DNA from: Halonotius terrestris
GTDB lineage: Archaea; Halobacteriota; Halobacteria; Halobacteriales; Haloferacaceae
Direction: 5' to 3'
Length of the DNA: 40,807 nt
Assembly (NCBI RefSeq): GCF_006861665.1
Contig: NZ_RKLU01000008.1
Coordinates: 3,981-44,787, forward strand
Shown: one piece after another, positions 1 through 9,725 of the stretch
How the letters are laid out: the number at the start of each line of letters is the position of its first letter
Position numbering within the stretch: position 1 is the first letter of the stretch
The notes under the pieces: model-generated
What the model was told of the DNA's origin: nothing
The model's input: the letters and a program-made list of their open reading frames with translations, nothing else
Databases searched by the model: none
Position numbers and translations under genes: made by a program

Positions 1-232
1 GCTCCGGAGTCAAGCGTCGGAAGCTGGCGTCGACATCGAGACAGCAATGCAACATGGTCAACCCGCCGAGACCATCGTTGCGTACGCCGATACCCACGAC
101 ATTGATTTGCTCGTACTCGGTACCAAACGCCGACCGGACGAATATCGCGCTCTACTCGGCAGTGTTACTGACCGCGTCCTCCGATTGACGACCAGGCCAG
201 CGACCGTCGTGAAAACCGAAGTCAGCGAGTAG
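1..232 (+). CDS. UspA-family universal stress protein, C-terminal part
   Basis: The reading frame is open from base 2, so the start lies outside the window and only about 76 residues are present. The segment has the end of a Usp alpha/beta fold: a hydrophobic strand (DLLVLGT), then a G..R...LLGSVTDRVLR stretch that matches the nucleotide-binding G-2X-G-9X-G(S/T) end of the family, then a last strand (RPATVVKTE). The first G-2X-G part is altered here (GTKR), so ATP binding cannot be judged. Usp proteins are cytosolic stress proteins and are numerous in haloarchaea. The gene ends 230 bp before the copper ATPase on the same strand. Confidence 0.85.
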   Translation, partial: LRSQASEAGVDIETAMQHGQPAETIVAYADTHDIDLLVLGTKRRPDEYRALLGSVTDRVLRLTTRPATVVKTEVSE

Positions 233-462
233 CAACCAACCAATCGCTAGCGGCCATCGTCAGGTGTGAGACAAGCAAAACGAACACTGCTCTGTCCTGT
301 TGAATCCGTCGAACGTGTATGGGCCGCCCAAGATACTGAGTAATGGCAAACTGTCGGTTTTGTATTCCAATATAGCCGCTAAAGATAGTCCGCTCAACGG
401 GATCTAAACTGCCCACACACCCAACACCCTCCAGGGCGAACTACTGCCTAAGAGGCCAATCA

Positions 463-2724
463 ATGGATGACCACGATCACTCAAAAGACACTGAGAAGTC
501 GTCGGTTCAACCACCCGATGACGGTACCCACCACGACCATCATCCAGAACGTAATGCTGGCTCCGATGAGGGAGACTCTCGGACTGAGCAGGCTCTGCTT
601 GAGGGGGAAGCCGAAGATACAGACGGGGTCGAACGGGAACTGAATGAACACTCCGAGCACCGGATAGATCACGGAAATGGAGGAGACAACCACGGAGATC
701 ACGGCGGAATGCATGAAGGACACGAACAGATGTTTCGCCGCCGATTCTTCGTTTCGATGGTTCTCTCTATTCCTGTCCTCCTCTACAGTGAGACACTTCA
801 GGAGTGGCTCGGGTTCTCTGTCCCAGCGTTCCCGGGCAGCGAGTGGATCAACCCTGTCTTTGCAGTGATTGTCTTCGGATACGGCGGGATTCCGTTCCTC
901 CAGATGGCGGTGCCGGAGCTAAAAGACCGGTCGCCGGGGATGATGACCCTCATCTCGATGGCGATCAGCGTCGCGTTCGTCTACAGCTTAGCCACCGTCA
1001 TCTTTCCTGCACAGTCGGCGTTCTTCTGGGAACTCGTGACGCTGATCGACATCATGTTGCTGGGCCACTGGATCGAAATGCGGTCGGTGCGGCGGGCCTC
1101 AAGCGCACTCGACGAACTGGCGAAACTGATGCCCGACACTGCCGAACGCATCGTCGACGAAGGTGATACTGAAGAAGTCCCTGTCAGTGAACTCTCCGAA
1201 GGGGACCTTGTCCTCGTTCGACCGGGCGCAAGCGTTCCTGCTGACGGCGTCGTTGAGAAGGGCGATTCGGACGTCAATGAGTCGATGATTACCGGCGAGT
1301 CGAAACCGGTCTCGAAAGAGCCGGAAGACAAGGTTATTGGCGGGACAATCAACGGTGACGGAAGTCTTCGGATTCGGATTGGTGCAACTGGTGAAGAGAC
1401 GACACTTGCTGGGATAATGCGGCTAGTCGACGAAGCCCAGCAGAGCAAGTCTCAGACGCAGGTGCTGGCCGATCGCGCAGCTGGCTGGCTATTCTACCTT
1501 GCTGTCGCAGTTGCTGGTCTAACCGCGATTGCGTGGACGGTTGCGGTATCGTTCAATGCCACAGTCATCGAGCGCGTCGTCACCGTTCTCGTCATCGCCT
1601 GCCCGCACGCACTCGGGCTCGCGATTCCACTGGTCGTCGCGATCAACACGTCACTCGCGGCTCGCAACGGGATGCTCATCCGTGACCGGATCGCTATGGA
1701 AGAGGCACGGAACTTGGATGCGATCATCTTCGATAAGACAGGGACACTCACCGAAGGGGAGCACGGCGTCGTCGACATGGCAACCGTCGACGGCGTCACC
1801 GGAGACAACGCGCTCGCGTTGGCAGCGGCCGTCGAGAGCGACTCAGAGCACATGATTGCACGGGCCATCCGCGAAGCAGCTGAAGAGCGAGATCTCACTG
1901 CTCCTGATGCGGCAGACTTCGAGGCGATCAAAGGCAGGGGCGTCCGAGCGAACGTCAACGGGAACGAGGTGTACGTCGGCGGGCCGAACCTGCTGACCCA
2001 ACTCGACAGTGAGGTCCCCGCCCATCTCCAGCGATTTGCTGACGAAGCCGGCCAGAATGCCCATACAGTAGTGTATCTTGTTCGCGAAAGAGAGCTGATT
2101 GCCGCCTTCGCGATGGCTGACGTAATTCGCAATGAGAGTTACCGCGTCGTCGACGCCCTCCACGATCTCGGAATTGAGGTGGCGATGCTGACTGGCGACT
2201 CCGAGGACGTCGCAAACGCTGTCGCCGATGAACTGGGCATCGATACAGTGTTCGCGGAAGTTCTCCCCGAAGATAAAGACGAGAAGGTACAGGAACTCCA
2301 AAATCAGGACAAGCTCGTAGGGATGGTCGGCGATGGGGTGAACGACGCACCAGCGCTGACACGAGCCGACGTCGGAATCGCTATTGGAAGCGGAACCGAC
2401 GTTGCGGTCCAGTCGGCCGATGTCATCCTCGTGCAGAACAACCCAATGGACGTGGTTCGGCTCGTCAAGCTCAGCAAGGCGAGCTACCGGAAGATGCAGG
2501 AGAATATCGTCTGGGCAGCCGGATACAACGTCTTCGCGCTCCCACTTGCAGCGGGCGTATTGGCTCCGATAGGAATTCTGCTGTCGCCTGCTGTTGGCGC
2601 ACTGCTAATGTCGCTGAGTACGGTCATCGTCGCCATCAACGCCCAACTGCTCCGGCGAGTGGATCTATCGATTCCCGAGCTTCCAGGAGTGTCATCACCC
2701 ACTGACGCTCAAGTTGCAGACTGA
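463..2724 (+). CDS. copB: CopB-type (P1B-3) copper-translocating P-type ATPase
   Basis: A 753-residue heavy-metal ATPase of the cytoplasmic membrane. The first 90 or so residues are rich in His, Asp and Glu ([20 protein letters not shown]) and replace the Cys-based HMA domain; this is typical of CopB. The membrane metal site is CPH (Cys380-Pro381-His382) rather than CPC, the mark of P1B-3 pumps, linked to Cu(II) or Cu(I) export. The phosphorylation loop DKTGTLTEG begins at Asp424, the actuator motif TGES lies near residue 278 and the hinge GDGVNDAP near residue 625. The length is normal and all catalytic motifs are intact. No regulator is adjacent. Metal specificity is inferred from the CPH class. 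Confidence 0.93.
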   Translation: MDDHDHSKDTEKSSVQPPDDGTHHDHHPERNAGSDEGDSRTEQALLEGEAEDTDGVERELNEHSEHRIDHGNGGDNHGDHGGMHEGHEQMFRRRFFVSMVLSIPVLLYSETLQEWLGFSVPAFPGSEWINPVFAVIVFGYGGIPFLQMAVPELKDRSPGMMTLISMAISVAFVYSLATVIFPAQSAFFWELVTLIDIMLLGHWIEMRSVRRASSALDELAKLMPDTAERIVDEGDTEEVPVSELSEGDLVLVRPGASVPADGVVEKGDSDVNESMITGESKPVSKEPEDKVIGGTINGDGSLRIRIGATGEETTLAGIMRLVDEAQQSKSQTQVLADRAAGWLFYLAVAVAGLTAIAWTVAVSFNATVIERVVTVLVIACPHALGLAIPLVVAINTSLAARNGMLIRDRIAMEEARNLDAIIFDKTGTLTEGEHGVVDMATVDGVTGDNALALAAAVESDSEHMIARAIREAAEERDLTAPDAADFEAIKGRGVRANVNGNEVYVGGPNLLTQLDSEVPAHLQRFADEAGQNAHTVVYLVRERELIAAFAMADVIRNESYRVVDALHDLGIEVAMLTGDSEDVANAVADELGIDTVFAEVLPEDKDEKVQELQNQDKLVGMVGDGVNDAPALTRADVGIAIGSGTDVAVQSADVILVQNNPMDVVRLVKLSKASYRKMQENIVWAAGYNVFALPLAAGVLAPIGILLSPAVGALLMSLSTVIVAINAQLLRRVDLSIPELPGVSSPTDAQVAD

Positions 2725-2920
2725 TGCGGTCGTATTGAATCAACTACAATTCCACTAAACGACTATCTAAATTAATTGGGATTTTGACAAAAGAGCCCAC
2801 GTTTTCTTAGCAAAGTTCTGCTTCAAAATCGTCAGTATCACCACGCGCAATATCGGCGTCCTCGATACGACAACAGGACTGTTCACCTCTGTATCTACTG
2901 TCGCTAGTATGGTCCGCGTA

Positions 2921-3277
2921 CTACGGTTCGTTTTCGAGTCGTTCTCGCCGTCGCTCGTATTCGTCGTCGCTCAGATCGCCGCGAGCGTAGGCGGCGCGTA
3001 ACTCCCCGAGAGCTGGATCCGACTCACCTTGGTCGGAGCCACGGAGCACTCTATAGAGGAGATAACCGAGCCCGACAACAATTATCAGTGGAACGAGCCA
3101 CATAAGACCCCACATCCAAGTCGCTCCTGTGCCGTCGACCATGCCGCCATTCCACATATATCCGCCACCCCACATTCCCATTGCAGGCATCATGACTAGC
3201 ATCATGACGAGAGGAAGGACGACAACTGCGATGACAGCAATGAGCAGGAGTTTGAGAAGCGTATCAGTTGAAGTCAT
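2921..3277 (-). CDS. SHOCT-domain small membrane protein
   Basis: A 118-residue protein with two hydrophobic segments (about residues 8-36 and 53-75). They are separated by a Met/Gly/Trp-rich stretch (MWGGGYMWNGGM). It ends in a SHOCT-like helix pair, LGELRAAYARGDLSDDEYERR. SHOCT domains are short C-terminal oligomerisation modules on many prokaryotic membrane proteins and have no known catalytic role. The Met/Trp-rich segment could bind Cu(I), which would fit the copper pump 196 bp away on the opposite strand, but that is only an inference. The gene converges on copB. Confidence 0.75.
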   Translation of the reverse strand: MTSTDTLLKLLLIAVIAVVVLPLVMMLVMMPAMGMWGGGYMWNGGMVDGTGATWMWGLMWLVPLIIVVGLGYLLYRVLRGSDQGESDPALGELRAAYARGDLSDDEYERRRERLENEP

Positions 3278-3447
3278 GAGGTTCTATTTTCTGCTGGGAG
3301 AGTATAGTTCTACTTGCCAATTGGAAGGTGGAATCAGTGGACGTGTGTATGGTGATCTTGGGTAACTGTTCAGTGAGAACTGCTCAATAAATAAGCAGGG
3401 GTCGCCAACGAGTAGATTATCGCCGTTCAAAAAGGTGTACATGAACG

Positions 3448-4443
3448 CTATTGTTTTGCGAGCAACTGCTCTTCGCGTATATTTTCAAACCCGAGGATAA
3501 CGATTATCACGCTCATCACTAGCGCTCCTCCTAAAAGAAGCATCAAACTGAGATTATGTAGCAGTTCAATGTCATACGTGTGACTCACAGTTTTACTTGC
3601 CACCGAAATACTCCCGATGAGTAACATGACGCCGAAGGCTGTTTTGAGTTCAGCGTCGTCGAGATGATCTGTGAGTCTAGCACCGATGCGGGTTCCGACC
3701 GTGCTACCGACGAGCAGGGGAAGTAACATCGCGAAGTGAATCGATCCCCGTTGCCCGTATACGAATGACCCATACGCACTGGAAATTGTGATCTGAAAAA
3801 TATCTGTTCCGACGGCGACAGCTCCTGGCATCGTCAGGCCATACATGAGTGCAGGCACCATCAAGAACCCGCCACCGACACCAAGGAATCCCGAGAGGCT
3901 TCCAATTACCACTGCGATCAAGAGTATGATCCATACAGAGATCTTAACACCAGTATCGAACGACAGCATCGGCGGGATGGATACTTGTTCGAGATAGGAT
4001 GTGACCGTTGACTGGTTCACAACAGTGCTCTCATTCTCGATCGCGGGTTGTCGACCGTCTTGGATGACGAACACACCAACGGCCGCGAGAAGGACAACAT
4101 ACAACACACTCACTACGATATCTGCAAGTCCAATATCTACCAGTAAAAGGAGCACTCGTCTTCCAATTTCGATACCAGTTGTCATCCCTGCAATCAACAG
4201 GAGACCGATCCGATAGTCGATGTGGTCAAGGTCACGATGTGTCACGGTCGCTGTCAGTGATGTCCAAAATACGAACGCGAGTCCAGTTCCGACTGCAGTC
4301 GGTGCGGAATGTCCGAGAACGAGAAGCGAAGGGGTGACAAAGAAGCTTCCGCCCATCCCGAAAAAACCAAACAGAATTCCGACTGTCAGACCGAACATAA
4401 CAAACAGAACGATGAGAGGAATGCTCAATTCGAAGAGACCCAT
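3448..4443 (-). CDS. TauE/SafE-family membrane permease
   Basis: About 331 residues with roughly eight to nine membrane segments. It has the two-repeat layout of TauE/SafE (DUF81) transporters: an N-terminal GFFGMGGSFFVTPSLL and, near residue 185, GFLGVGGGFLMVPALM. Family members export or import small organic or inorganic anions such as sulfite, sulfoacetate or thiosulfate; the substrate here cannot be read. A GTG at 4470 could extend the protein by nine residues. I prefer the ATG at 4443 because GGGAGGAG ends two bases before it, and the upstream TATA-like element fits a transcript with a short leader. It is expressed alone. Confidence 0.88.
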   Translation of the reverse strand: MGLFELSIPLIVLFVMFGLTVGILFGFFGMGGSFFVTPSLLVLGHSAPTAVGTGLAFVFWTSLTATVTHRDLDHIDYRIGLLLIAGMTTGIEIGRRVLLLLVDIGLADIVVSVLYVVLLAAVGVFVIQDGRQPAIENESTVVNQSTVTSYLEQVSIPPMLSFDTGVKISVWIILLIAVVIGSLSGFLGVGGGFLMVPALMYGLTMPGAVAVGTDIFQITISSAYGSFVYGQRGSIHFAMLLPLLVGSTVGTRIGARLTDHLDDAELKTAFGVMLLIGSISVASKTVSHTYDIELLHNLSLMLLLGGALVMSVIIVILGFENIREEQLLAKQ

Positions 4444-4445
4444 AG

Positions 4446-4495
4446 CTCCTCCCACGGCTGCAGACAGCACAGTTGTTTTGCTTGTTTATATTTAT
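4446..4495 (-). promoter_or_regulatory. Promoter and Shine-Dalgarno of the TauE/SafE gene
   Basis: On the minus strand an A/T-rich TATA-like element (TAAATATAAA, complement of 4486-4495) lies about 45 nt before the preferred ATG. A GGGAGGAG Shine-Dalgarno sequence (complement of 4446-4453) sits just before that ATG. The distance implies a leader of about 20 nt, so this gene probably uses a ribosome binding site rather than leaderless initiation. Confidence 0.5.
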
Positions 4496-4796
4496 GAAGT
4501 AAAGATAGCATTCCGGCTTCATACTGGACAGTAGAGTAACACCCTAACTGTGGTAGGTGAGATAACACTAATCACGAAGGTCGGAATAACATTCATAATA
4601 TGTTCCTATATTTCTCGGTATGTTGACCTTATTTATTCAGTCCGCCCTGTTTTTTGGACGGGGACCCACCCTACAGATGAGAAATGCTATCATAACATAT
4701 CAAAATCAACTACTAATCACTATTCAATTGTGAATTTCCATCCGATTCGCTACTGTCGACGCGAACTACATTAGTTGAACATGGCGATATCACGGT

Positions 4797-6386
4797 ATGA
4801 CGAGTCGGTCGCGTCGTCTCACCGATGCGTATAGTGTTGGAATCGATCTACGCGAGAAGATCCGCGATGGAACAGCACTTACTCACGCACTAGCCTCTTT
4901 AGAAAGCTCGTTTGATACGCTAGAAGATGGGTATCCAGATTGGCACCCCGCCCCATATTCATTCGATGGCGTACTCCGTTTGTTTCTCTACCGAGAAATT
5001 ACAGGCCAAAGCTACCGGACACTCGCACAGTATCCAGAACTCGCAGAAGCGTTCGGGTTAGATGCCATCCCGGACGAGTCAGTACTATCCCGAACGTGGC
5101 GAAAGCGGTTCGATGACAGGGTCCGTGAGTTCGTGAAGATTGCAGCTCACTTCGTCGTCAAGGAGGTCCACGACCGTGATATCTCAGCTCCAGTTGTTCG
5201 GCCGAAGTCAGAGGTTGTCAACGAAGAGAACCATTCCATCGAGGACGACGAGGCAGCTGGTCGAGAGTTTACTGACGAGCAAATCTATCGAACGACCCGA
5301 CTTGCTCGTGACCACGGCTTTGGCGGGTTCGATTCCGGTCGTGCTACGAATGCTACGTATGAGGACACGCAGTTCTTCGAGTTGCAGACGTTCATGGGGA
5401 TGGTCGGCTGCGGGACGCCACAGGGGGCAACCAGATTTCAGTACCGACACGGGCCGGATAGCGGTCCACACGGCGATACGCACCTCAGGACAGTCAAACA
5501 GTTCAAGCCAGAGGTGCTGATTGATGGATTCGAGGTAGCAACAGATCGACTGCTCTCGGTGATCGAATCCGAAGGGTCGTTCCGTCGACCGGTGACAGCC
5601 GCGATCGATATTACGACTGTTCCGTACTATGGCGATGTCGACGGGATGCCGATGGTAAGTGGGCTTGATCAGGAGAACCGAGCGTTCAAATTCGCCACGC
5701 TATCGATTGTCGGGCAGAATATTCCACTCGTCTTGGCTGTCGAACCTGTGCGGGAGAGCTCAGCATGGGACGAGAACCCATCTAATCAGGTCCATCGAAT
5801 TGTCCGTCGACTCGTCCAGCGTGCTAAAGAGCATGTGCCTATCGAGACAGTACTGTGCGACCGGGAGTTCGATTCTATGCGAGTCTACCAGACACTCTCG
5901 AATCTCGGAATAAATTACCTCATCCCGAAACGGATCACCAGTTCTGAACAGGACGTACTCGATCACTTGGAAGCGGATGATCAAGAGGTCGCTGTTGAGT
6001 CGGCCTCCGTTCACGTCGAGACGGGATCGCATCCGATGCGGTTCCTATACGTTCCGTCGACGAAAGGCGAAGGAACGGTAGTATTTGCAACTAATCTCAG
6101 GGTCAGTCCAGATGAAGCCGAAGCTCTCTGTCGCCGGTATAGTCACCGGTGGCAGATCGAAAATGAGTACAAAAGCATCAAGAACGACTTCTTGGCGAAG
6201 ACGTCCTCGAAGGACTATCGGGTTCGGCTATTCTACTTCGTGTTCGCCGTGCTATTGTACAATATCTGGCGGCTCACTGACTTCCTGTTGAAAGCCGGTG
6301 TCGACGGTGAGATGGACTATGCGCCGGTCCTGACAGCAGGAGAGTGCGTAGAGTTGGTATGTGGAGAACTGATACCGCCTGATTAA
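4797..6386 (+). CDS. IS4-type DDE transposase (529 aa)
   Basis: An intact, large transposase. The N-terminal part (GVLRLFLYREITGQSYR, then SVLSRTWRKRF) is a helical DNA-binding-like region. The RNase H-like core has Asp271 (TAAIDITTVPYYGD), Asp355 (VLCDREFDS) and Glu455. Glu455 sits in the Y-x2-R-x3-E-x6-K signature (Tyr448, Arg451, Glu455, Lys462) that marks IS4-group transposases. I could not find convincing terminal inverted repeats or a target duplication in the 325 bp upstream or 257 bp downstream, so the element's borders stay undefined and it may be a stranded copy. The exact IS subgroup is not assigned. Confidence 0.88.
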   Translation: MTSRSRRLTDAYSVGIDLREKIRDGTALTHALASLESSFDTLEDGYPDWHPAPYSFDGVLRLFLYREITGQSYRTLAQYPELAEAFGLDAIPDESVLSRTWRKRFDDRVREFVKIAAHFVVKEVHDRDISAPVVRPKSEVVNEENHSIEDDEAAGREFTDEQIYRTTRLARDHGFGGFDSGRATNATYEDTQFFELQTFMGMVGCGTPQGATRFQYRHGPDSGPHGDTHLRTVKQFKPEVLIDGFEVATDRLLSVIESEGSFRRPVTAAIDITTVPYYGDVDGMPMVSGLDQENRAFKFATLSIVGQNIPLVLAVEPVRESSAWDENPSNQVHRIVRRLVQRAKEHVPIETVLCDREFDSMRVYQTLSNLGINYLIPKRITSSEQDVLDHLEADDQEVAVESASVHVETGSHPMRFLYVPSTKGEGTVVFATNLRVSPDEAEALCRRYSHRWQIENEYKSIKNDFLAKTSSKDYRVRLFYFVFAVLLYNIWRLTDFLLKAGVDGEMDYAPVLTAGECVELVCGELIPPD

Positions 6387-6556
6387 ACGGGTATCTCTCC
6401 AATGGCTCGCGTTTCTTGAGTGGCAACATTCCGATTCGAGGCCAAATACCGATTAATTTCTGGAGCGTATCGAATAGAAACCCACGATGGTTCGTCTGTC
6501 GGCTACTCGATCAGCTGTGATTACTGAAAAATAGCGAGAACAGGCCAGTTCTACCC

Positions 6557-6596
6557 CATCCTCCGAAATTGTGGGAGAACACAACTTCGGAGGATG
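6557..6596. other. Long near-perfect hairpin between convergent genes
   Basis: Left arm CATCCTCCGAA, one A/C mismatch, then TTGTG; loop GGAGAA; right arm CACAA, mismatch, TTCGGAGGATG. This gives 16 base pairs plus one mismatch and a 6-nt loop. It lies between the 3' ends of the transposase (6386, plus) and the antiporter (6644, minus). Neither flank is T-rich, so it is not a standard terminator on either strand. It may be a bidirectional 3'-end structure or a relict mobile-element end. Confidence 0.6.
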
Positions 6597-6643
6597 AAAT
6601 TGATGTGTGCCTTCGTTTCATCACCAAAATAGTAATTTAATAA

Positions 6644-7876
6644 TTAGTTAGAAATACCAGTCAATTTCAGAACAGCAGGCATCAGCAGCCCCTGAACACC
6701 GACACTGAGGACAGCAACTCCAAAAACCATCGTTCGAATTTCTTCATAGAAGGGCATTCCCTCAGGAAGACTGAGAGCCAACGCCACTGGGATTACAGTA
6801 TGAAGGCTACCCCACACGATCACATGTTGGTACTGGATGGGAAGTGGGTCCGCAATTAATTGATTTATCCCTCCCATCGTGGGATAGACTACAAGAATAC
6901 GCGCGACGAGTACGAGAACTGCCGCACCAACAATGAGCCATACATATTCAAAAACCGTTCCCGGTGTAATCAGTTCACCAATAAGAATATAGATGAGCGT
7001 ATTGATGAGAAAAACCGCTGTCTGCCACACGCCTTTCATAAACAAGACTGTCTCTGACGGTCGTGTATCCCATTTACCCGTATGTCCAATAACGAGCCCG
7101 GCTGTCACCGCAGCGAGGACACCACTGATACCGAGAAATTGTGATGCAACAATGTAGCTCCCGTAAGCAGCGATGACGGTCAGGAGGAGTGTTGCCATTC
7201 GATCGGTAATTACTCGCGTAACTCCGTAGACGCCGAATCCAACGACCGCCCCAACGAGCAGCCCCCCGCCACCAACGATCAGCATCTCTACGAGTAGACG
7301 GACGACGGTGTCGACGCCGGTTACTTGCGTCACCGCATTACCCGTTTCTTGTTGGGTTAGGACTAGGTCCAACAGCACGGTAAACAGGACAATCGAGACA
7401 GTGTCGTTGAATACGCTCTCGCTTTTGATGATCGTCTCTAAGTCCGCTGGTGCCTCCAGCTGCTGAAACACAGCAAGCACGGCTGCCGGATCCGTCGGCG
7501 CGATGATTGCTCCGAAGAGAAGCGCGATAAGCAGTGGGATATCAAACAGCCAGGACCCGGCGAGTCCGATAATCCCTGCTGTCAGTGGGAGGCCAACGAA
7601 AACCATCGCAAGCGGAGCCAGCGGCAGGTCGCGTACCTGACCCAGTTCAAGTTCGGCGGCCCCCTGAAACAAGAGAATAGGCAAGAAGCCGATCATGATG
7701 AAGTCGCGGGAGAGCGAGATACCCAACTCGAACGGTGTGAACGCGACGGTGACGCCGATCAGGACCAGTGCAACCGGATAGACGATGTTCTCGCTGTGGA
7801 CGGCGACCAACCGGACGCCGAATCCGAGAATAAAAATGGAAACGACCTGGAGGACGATTGTCGCAATGTCGGCCAT
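6644..7876 (-). CDS. NhaP-type (CPA1) Na+/H+ antiporter
   Basis: A 410-residue polytopic membrane protein with about 12 membrane segments. It has the signatures of CPA1 cation:proton antiporters: FGAIIAPTDPAAVLAV (TDP at 128-130) and KSESVFNDTVSIVLF (ESVFND at 153-158), the latter holding the Asn-Asp pair of the ion-binding site. Its role would be exchange of cytosolic Na+ or K+ for external H+ at the cytoplasmic membrane. There is no long C-terminal regulatory tail such as a TrkA-C domain. The gene is single, with 373 bp upstream before the next gene. NhaP is the closest family; Na+ versus K+ preference cannot be read. Confidence 0.9.
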   Translation of the reverse strand: MADIATIVLQVVSIFILGFGVRLVAVHSENIVYPVALVLIGVTVAFTPFELGISLSRDFIMIGFLPILLFQGAAELELGQVRDLPLAPLAMVFVGLPLTAGIIGLAGSWLFDIPLLIALLFGAIIAPTDPAAVLAVFQQLEAPADLETIIKSESVFNDTVSIVLFTVLLDLVLTQQETGNAVTQVTGVDTVVRLLVEMLIVGGGGLLVGAVVGFGVYGVTRVITDRMATLLLTVIAAYGSYIVASQFLGISGVLAAVTAGLVIGHTGKWDTRPSETVLFMKGVWQTAVFLINTLIYILIGELITPGTVFEYVWLIVGAAVLVLVARILVVYPTMGGINQLIADPLPIQYQHVIVWGSLHTVIPVALALSLPEGMPFYEEIRTMVFGVAVLSVGVQGLLMPAVLKLTGISN

Positions 7877-8249
7877 TAGCGTCTCTGTAACTGCTTCCAG
7901 ATCGTTGTAATCGTACTGGCCAACCGATTGTCGACTCCAGTATGTCGCTGTCGGTGAGAAGTTTACCGCTGGGATCGATAGATTGGATCTCAGATGAGTT
8001 ATTCCCTGGAATTGTGTGTCTGACTCATATTAAATAGAGTTGAAATTAGGTGCTGCAAATATTGCATCTCATATTTTGGGGCGGGTTTGATCCCGGTGAA
8101 CTACTCACATCTCACTGTACTACTGTGAGGGGAAAAACATCACTCACATCAGGATCAATGATGAAATCTACGACTGAAATATACGGTGTATGAATTGAAC
8201 ATTTGATTCCTGCCATGATTTTTTGTGAGTGCTGTCGAAGAGAGAGGAG
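7877..8249. other. Intergenic stretch with no gene seen
   Basis: The 373 bp lie between two divergent genes. They contain A/T-rich promoter-like stretches and an imperfect inverted repeat, CTCAC-9 nt-GTGAG, near 8111-8130. No open frame longer than a few residues is credible. Confidence 0.5.
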
Positions 8250-8480
8250 ATGGAAACGTTTGAACTCGAACTTCCAGATGGAATGGAAGACGACATTGAG
8301 GAATATCTCTCCGAGAATAATTATTATTTAAACAAGAGTGAGCTGATGCGTGATGCATTACGGCACGTTCTGTATTCAGAGAATCCACCTGGATACAATG
8401 GCAGTATTCACGTCAATCAACAACAGATTGATCGGGTCGACTCAGATTCACTCGAAGATGTAAAATCGGAACAGGAGTAA
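8250..8480 (+). CDS. Ribbon-helix-helix (CopG/Arc-like) small DNA-binding protein
   Basis: 76 residues from the ATG at 8250; a GTG at 8229 would add seven residues. It opens with an alternating strand (METFELELPDGMEDDIEEYL), followed by a helix and the typical N-K-S-E-L-M-R-D-A-L-R segment of ribbon-helix-helix repressors or antitoxins. The C-terminal 30 residues are acidic and probably disordered. AGAGGAG directly precedes the ATG. No toxin-like partner follows, so a solitary transcription regulator is more likely than an antitoxin; the target is unknown. Confidence 0.75.
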   Translation: METFELELPDGMEDDIEEYLSENNYYLNKSELMRDALRHVLYSENPPGYNGSIHVNQQQIDRVDSDSLEDVKSEQE

Positions 8481-8723
8481 AATATACAATCAGTATAAAA
8501 ACAGCCTCTCGGCGTACATTCAGAACGAGGGCGACTAAGCCAAAGTAACTAGATGACGTTGTCCAGATGCGAATTGCTGCGCCGATGCGGATGTTGAGTG
8601 CGGCTTTCGAACATCGGCACCGAGACAAACTCCAAGAGCCCTCGCTATGATTTGGAACTATCTTCACTCACAGTCGACCGAACCGATACCGTACCGAACC
8701 ACTCCCGACCAACGGAGGATCCG

Positions 8724-9725
8724 ATGAACCCGTTGTATCTCATTATCGGCATTGTCATTCTCGGCGTCACCGTGATCGACCTCCTCTGGACGACGTTGTG
8801 GGTCGACGGCGGTGCAGGACCGTTGTCATCCCGACTGACGTCATGGGTCTGGCAGAAGCTCCGAAGCATTGGAAGCCAGCGCTCACGGATGTTGAGTCTC
8901 TCTGGGCCGCTCATTCTCACGCTGACGTTGGTCATGTGGGTCGGCTTCATTTGGGCGGGATGGACGTTTATTTTCGCTGGTGGCGACCCCTCGCTCATTG
9001 ACACGCGTGATCCAGGACCAGCCAGTTGGACTGGCCGGATCTACTTCGTCGCATACACGATGTTCACCATGGGCAACGGTGATTTCACGCCCGCCAACGG
9101 CGTCTGGCAGATCGCTACTGCTCTCACAACCGCCAGTGGGATGCTCTTTGTGACGCTTGCGGTCTCCTACGTACTGAACGTGCTCAGTGCGGTCTCTCAA
9201 AAGCGCTCCTTTGCCGGGAGTGTCACCGGTCTCGGAGACCGAAGCGAGACGTTCGTTCGCAATGGGTGGGATGACGGGGATTTTCGCGGCCTCGATCTCC
9301 CGATCAACACGCTCTCGTCAGATCTTGATCTCCTTGCTGAACAACACAAGTCGTATCCCATTCTCCACTATTACCACAGCGAGCAGGCCAAAACTTCCTC
9401 AGCGATGGCGGTTGCAATCTTCGATGAAGCGACGACGATCCTCCGACATGGTGTCCCCGAAGCCGACCGTCCTACCCATGCGCTCATCACAAATGCACGT
9501 TCAAGTGCAGACAGCTATCTGGAGACGCTCAGTGGTGCGTTCATCCACCCCGCCGACGAGACACCACCACCGCCGGATCTCGACCGGCTCCATGAGGCCG
9601 ATGTCCCGACGGTGTCGGACGCGGAGTTCGACGATGCCGTCGACGACCTACTCGACCGTCGGCGCAAACTCCTCGGAATGGTAACTGCTGACGAATGGCA
9701 CTGGCCGCCAGTGGACAACCAATGA
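8724..9725 (+). CDS. Ion-channel membrane protein with TMGNGD pore (Ion_trans_2-like)
   Basis: 333 residues from the ATG at 8724, which has GGAGG five bases upstream; an open frame reaches back to 8598 without membrane or domain sequence. Membrane helices lie at about 3-25, 62-85 and 127-155. Between the last two is a pore-loop segment, VAYTMFTMGNGDFTPANGVW, with filter residues 115-120 TMGNGD in place of the potassium-channel TVGYGD. A soluble, Asp-rich C-terminal half of about 175 residues follows; it has no recognised RCK domain. It probably conducts K+ or other monovalent cations. It overlaps the following DUF421 gene by ATGA, so the two were translationally coupled. Confidence 0.75.
   Translation: MNPLYLIIGIVILGVTVIDLLWTTLWVDGGAGPLSSRLTSWVWQKLRSIGSQRSRMLSLSGPLILTLTLVMWVGFIWAGWTFIFAGGDPSLIDTRDPGPASWTGRIYFVAYTMFTMGNGDFTPANGVWQIATALTTASGMLFVTLAVSYVLNVLSAVSQKRSFAGSVTGLGDRSETFVRNGWDDGDFRGLDLPINTLSSDLDLLAEQHKSYPILHYYHSEQAKTSSAMAVAIFDEATTILRHGVPEADRPTHALITNARSSADSYLETLSGAFIHPADETPPPPDLDRLHEADVPTVSDAEFDDAVDDLLDRRRKLLGMVTADEWHWPPVDNQ

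Noticed and set aside
1494-2132. A 212-codon open frame on the minus strand inside copB
   Set aside because: It is Ser/Ala/Arg-rich with no domain and lies wholly opposite conserved ATPase motifs.
4550-4774. A 74-codon frame upstream of the IS4-type transposase
   Set aside because: Its composition is not haloarchaeal protein-like (many Ile, Tyr, Cys, Asn from A/T-rich DNA) and no promoter or family match was seen.
8079-8098. A T-arm-like GCGGGTTTGATCCCGG segment that might be a tRNA piece or attachment site
   Set aside because: No acceptor, anticodon or D arm can be built around it, and no integrase or second copy was seen.
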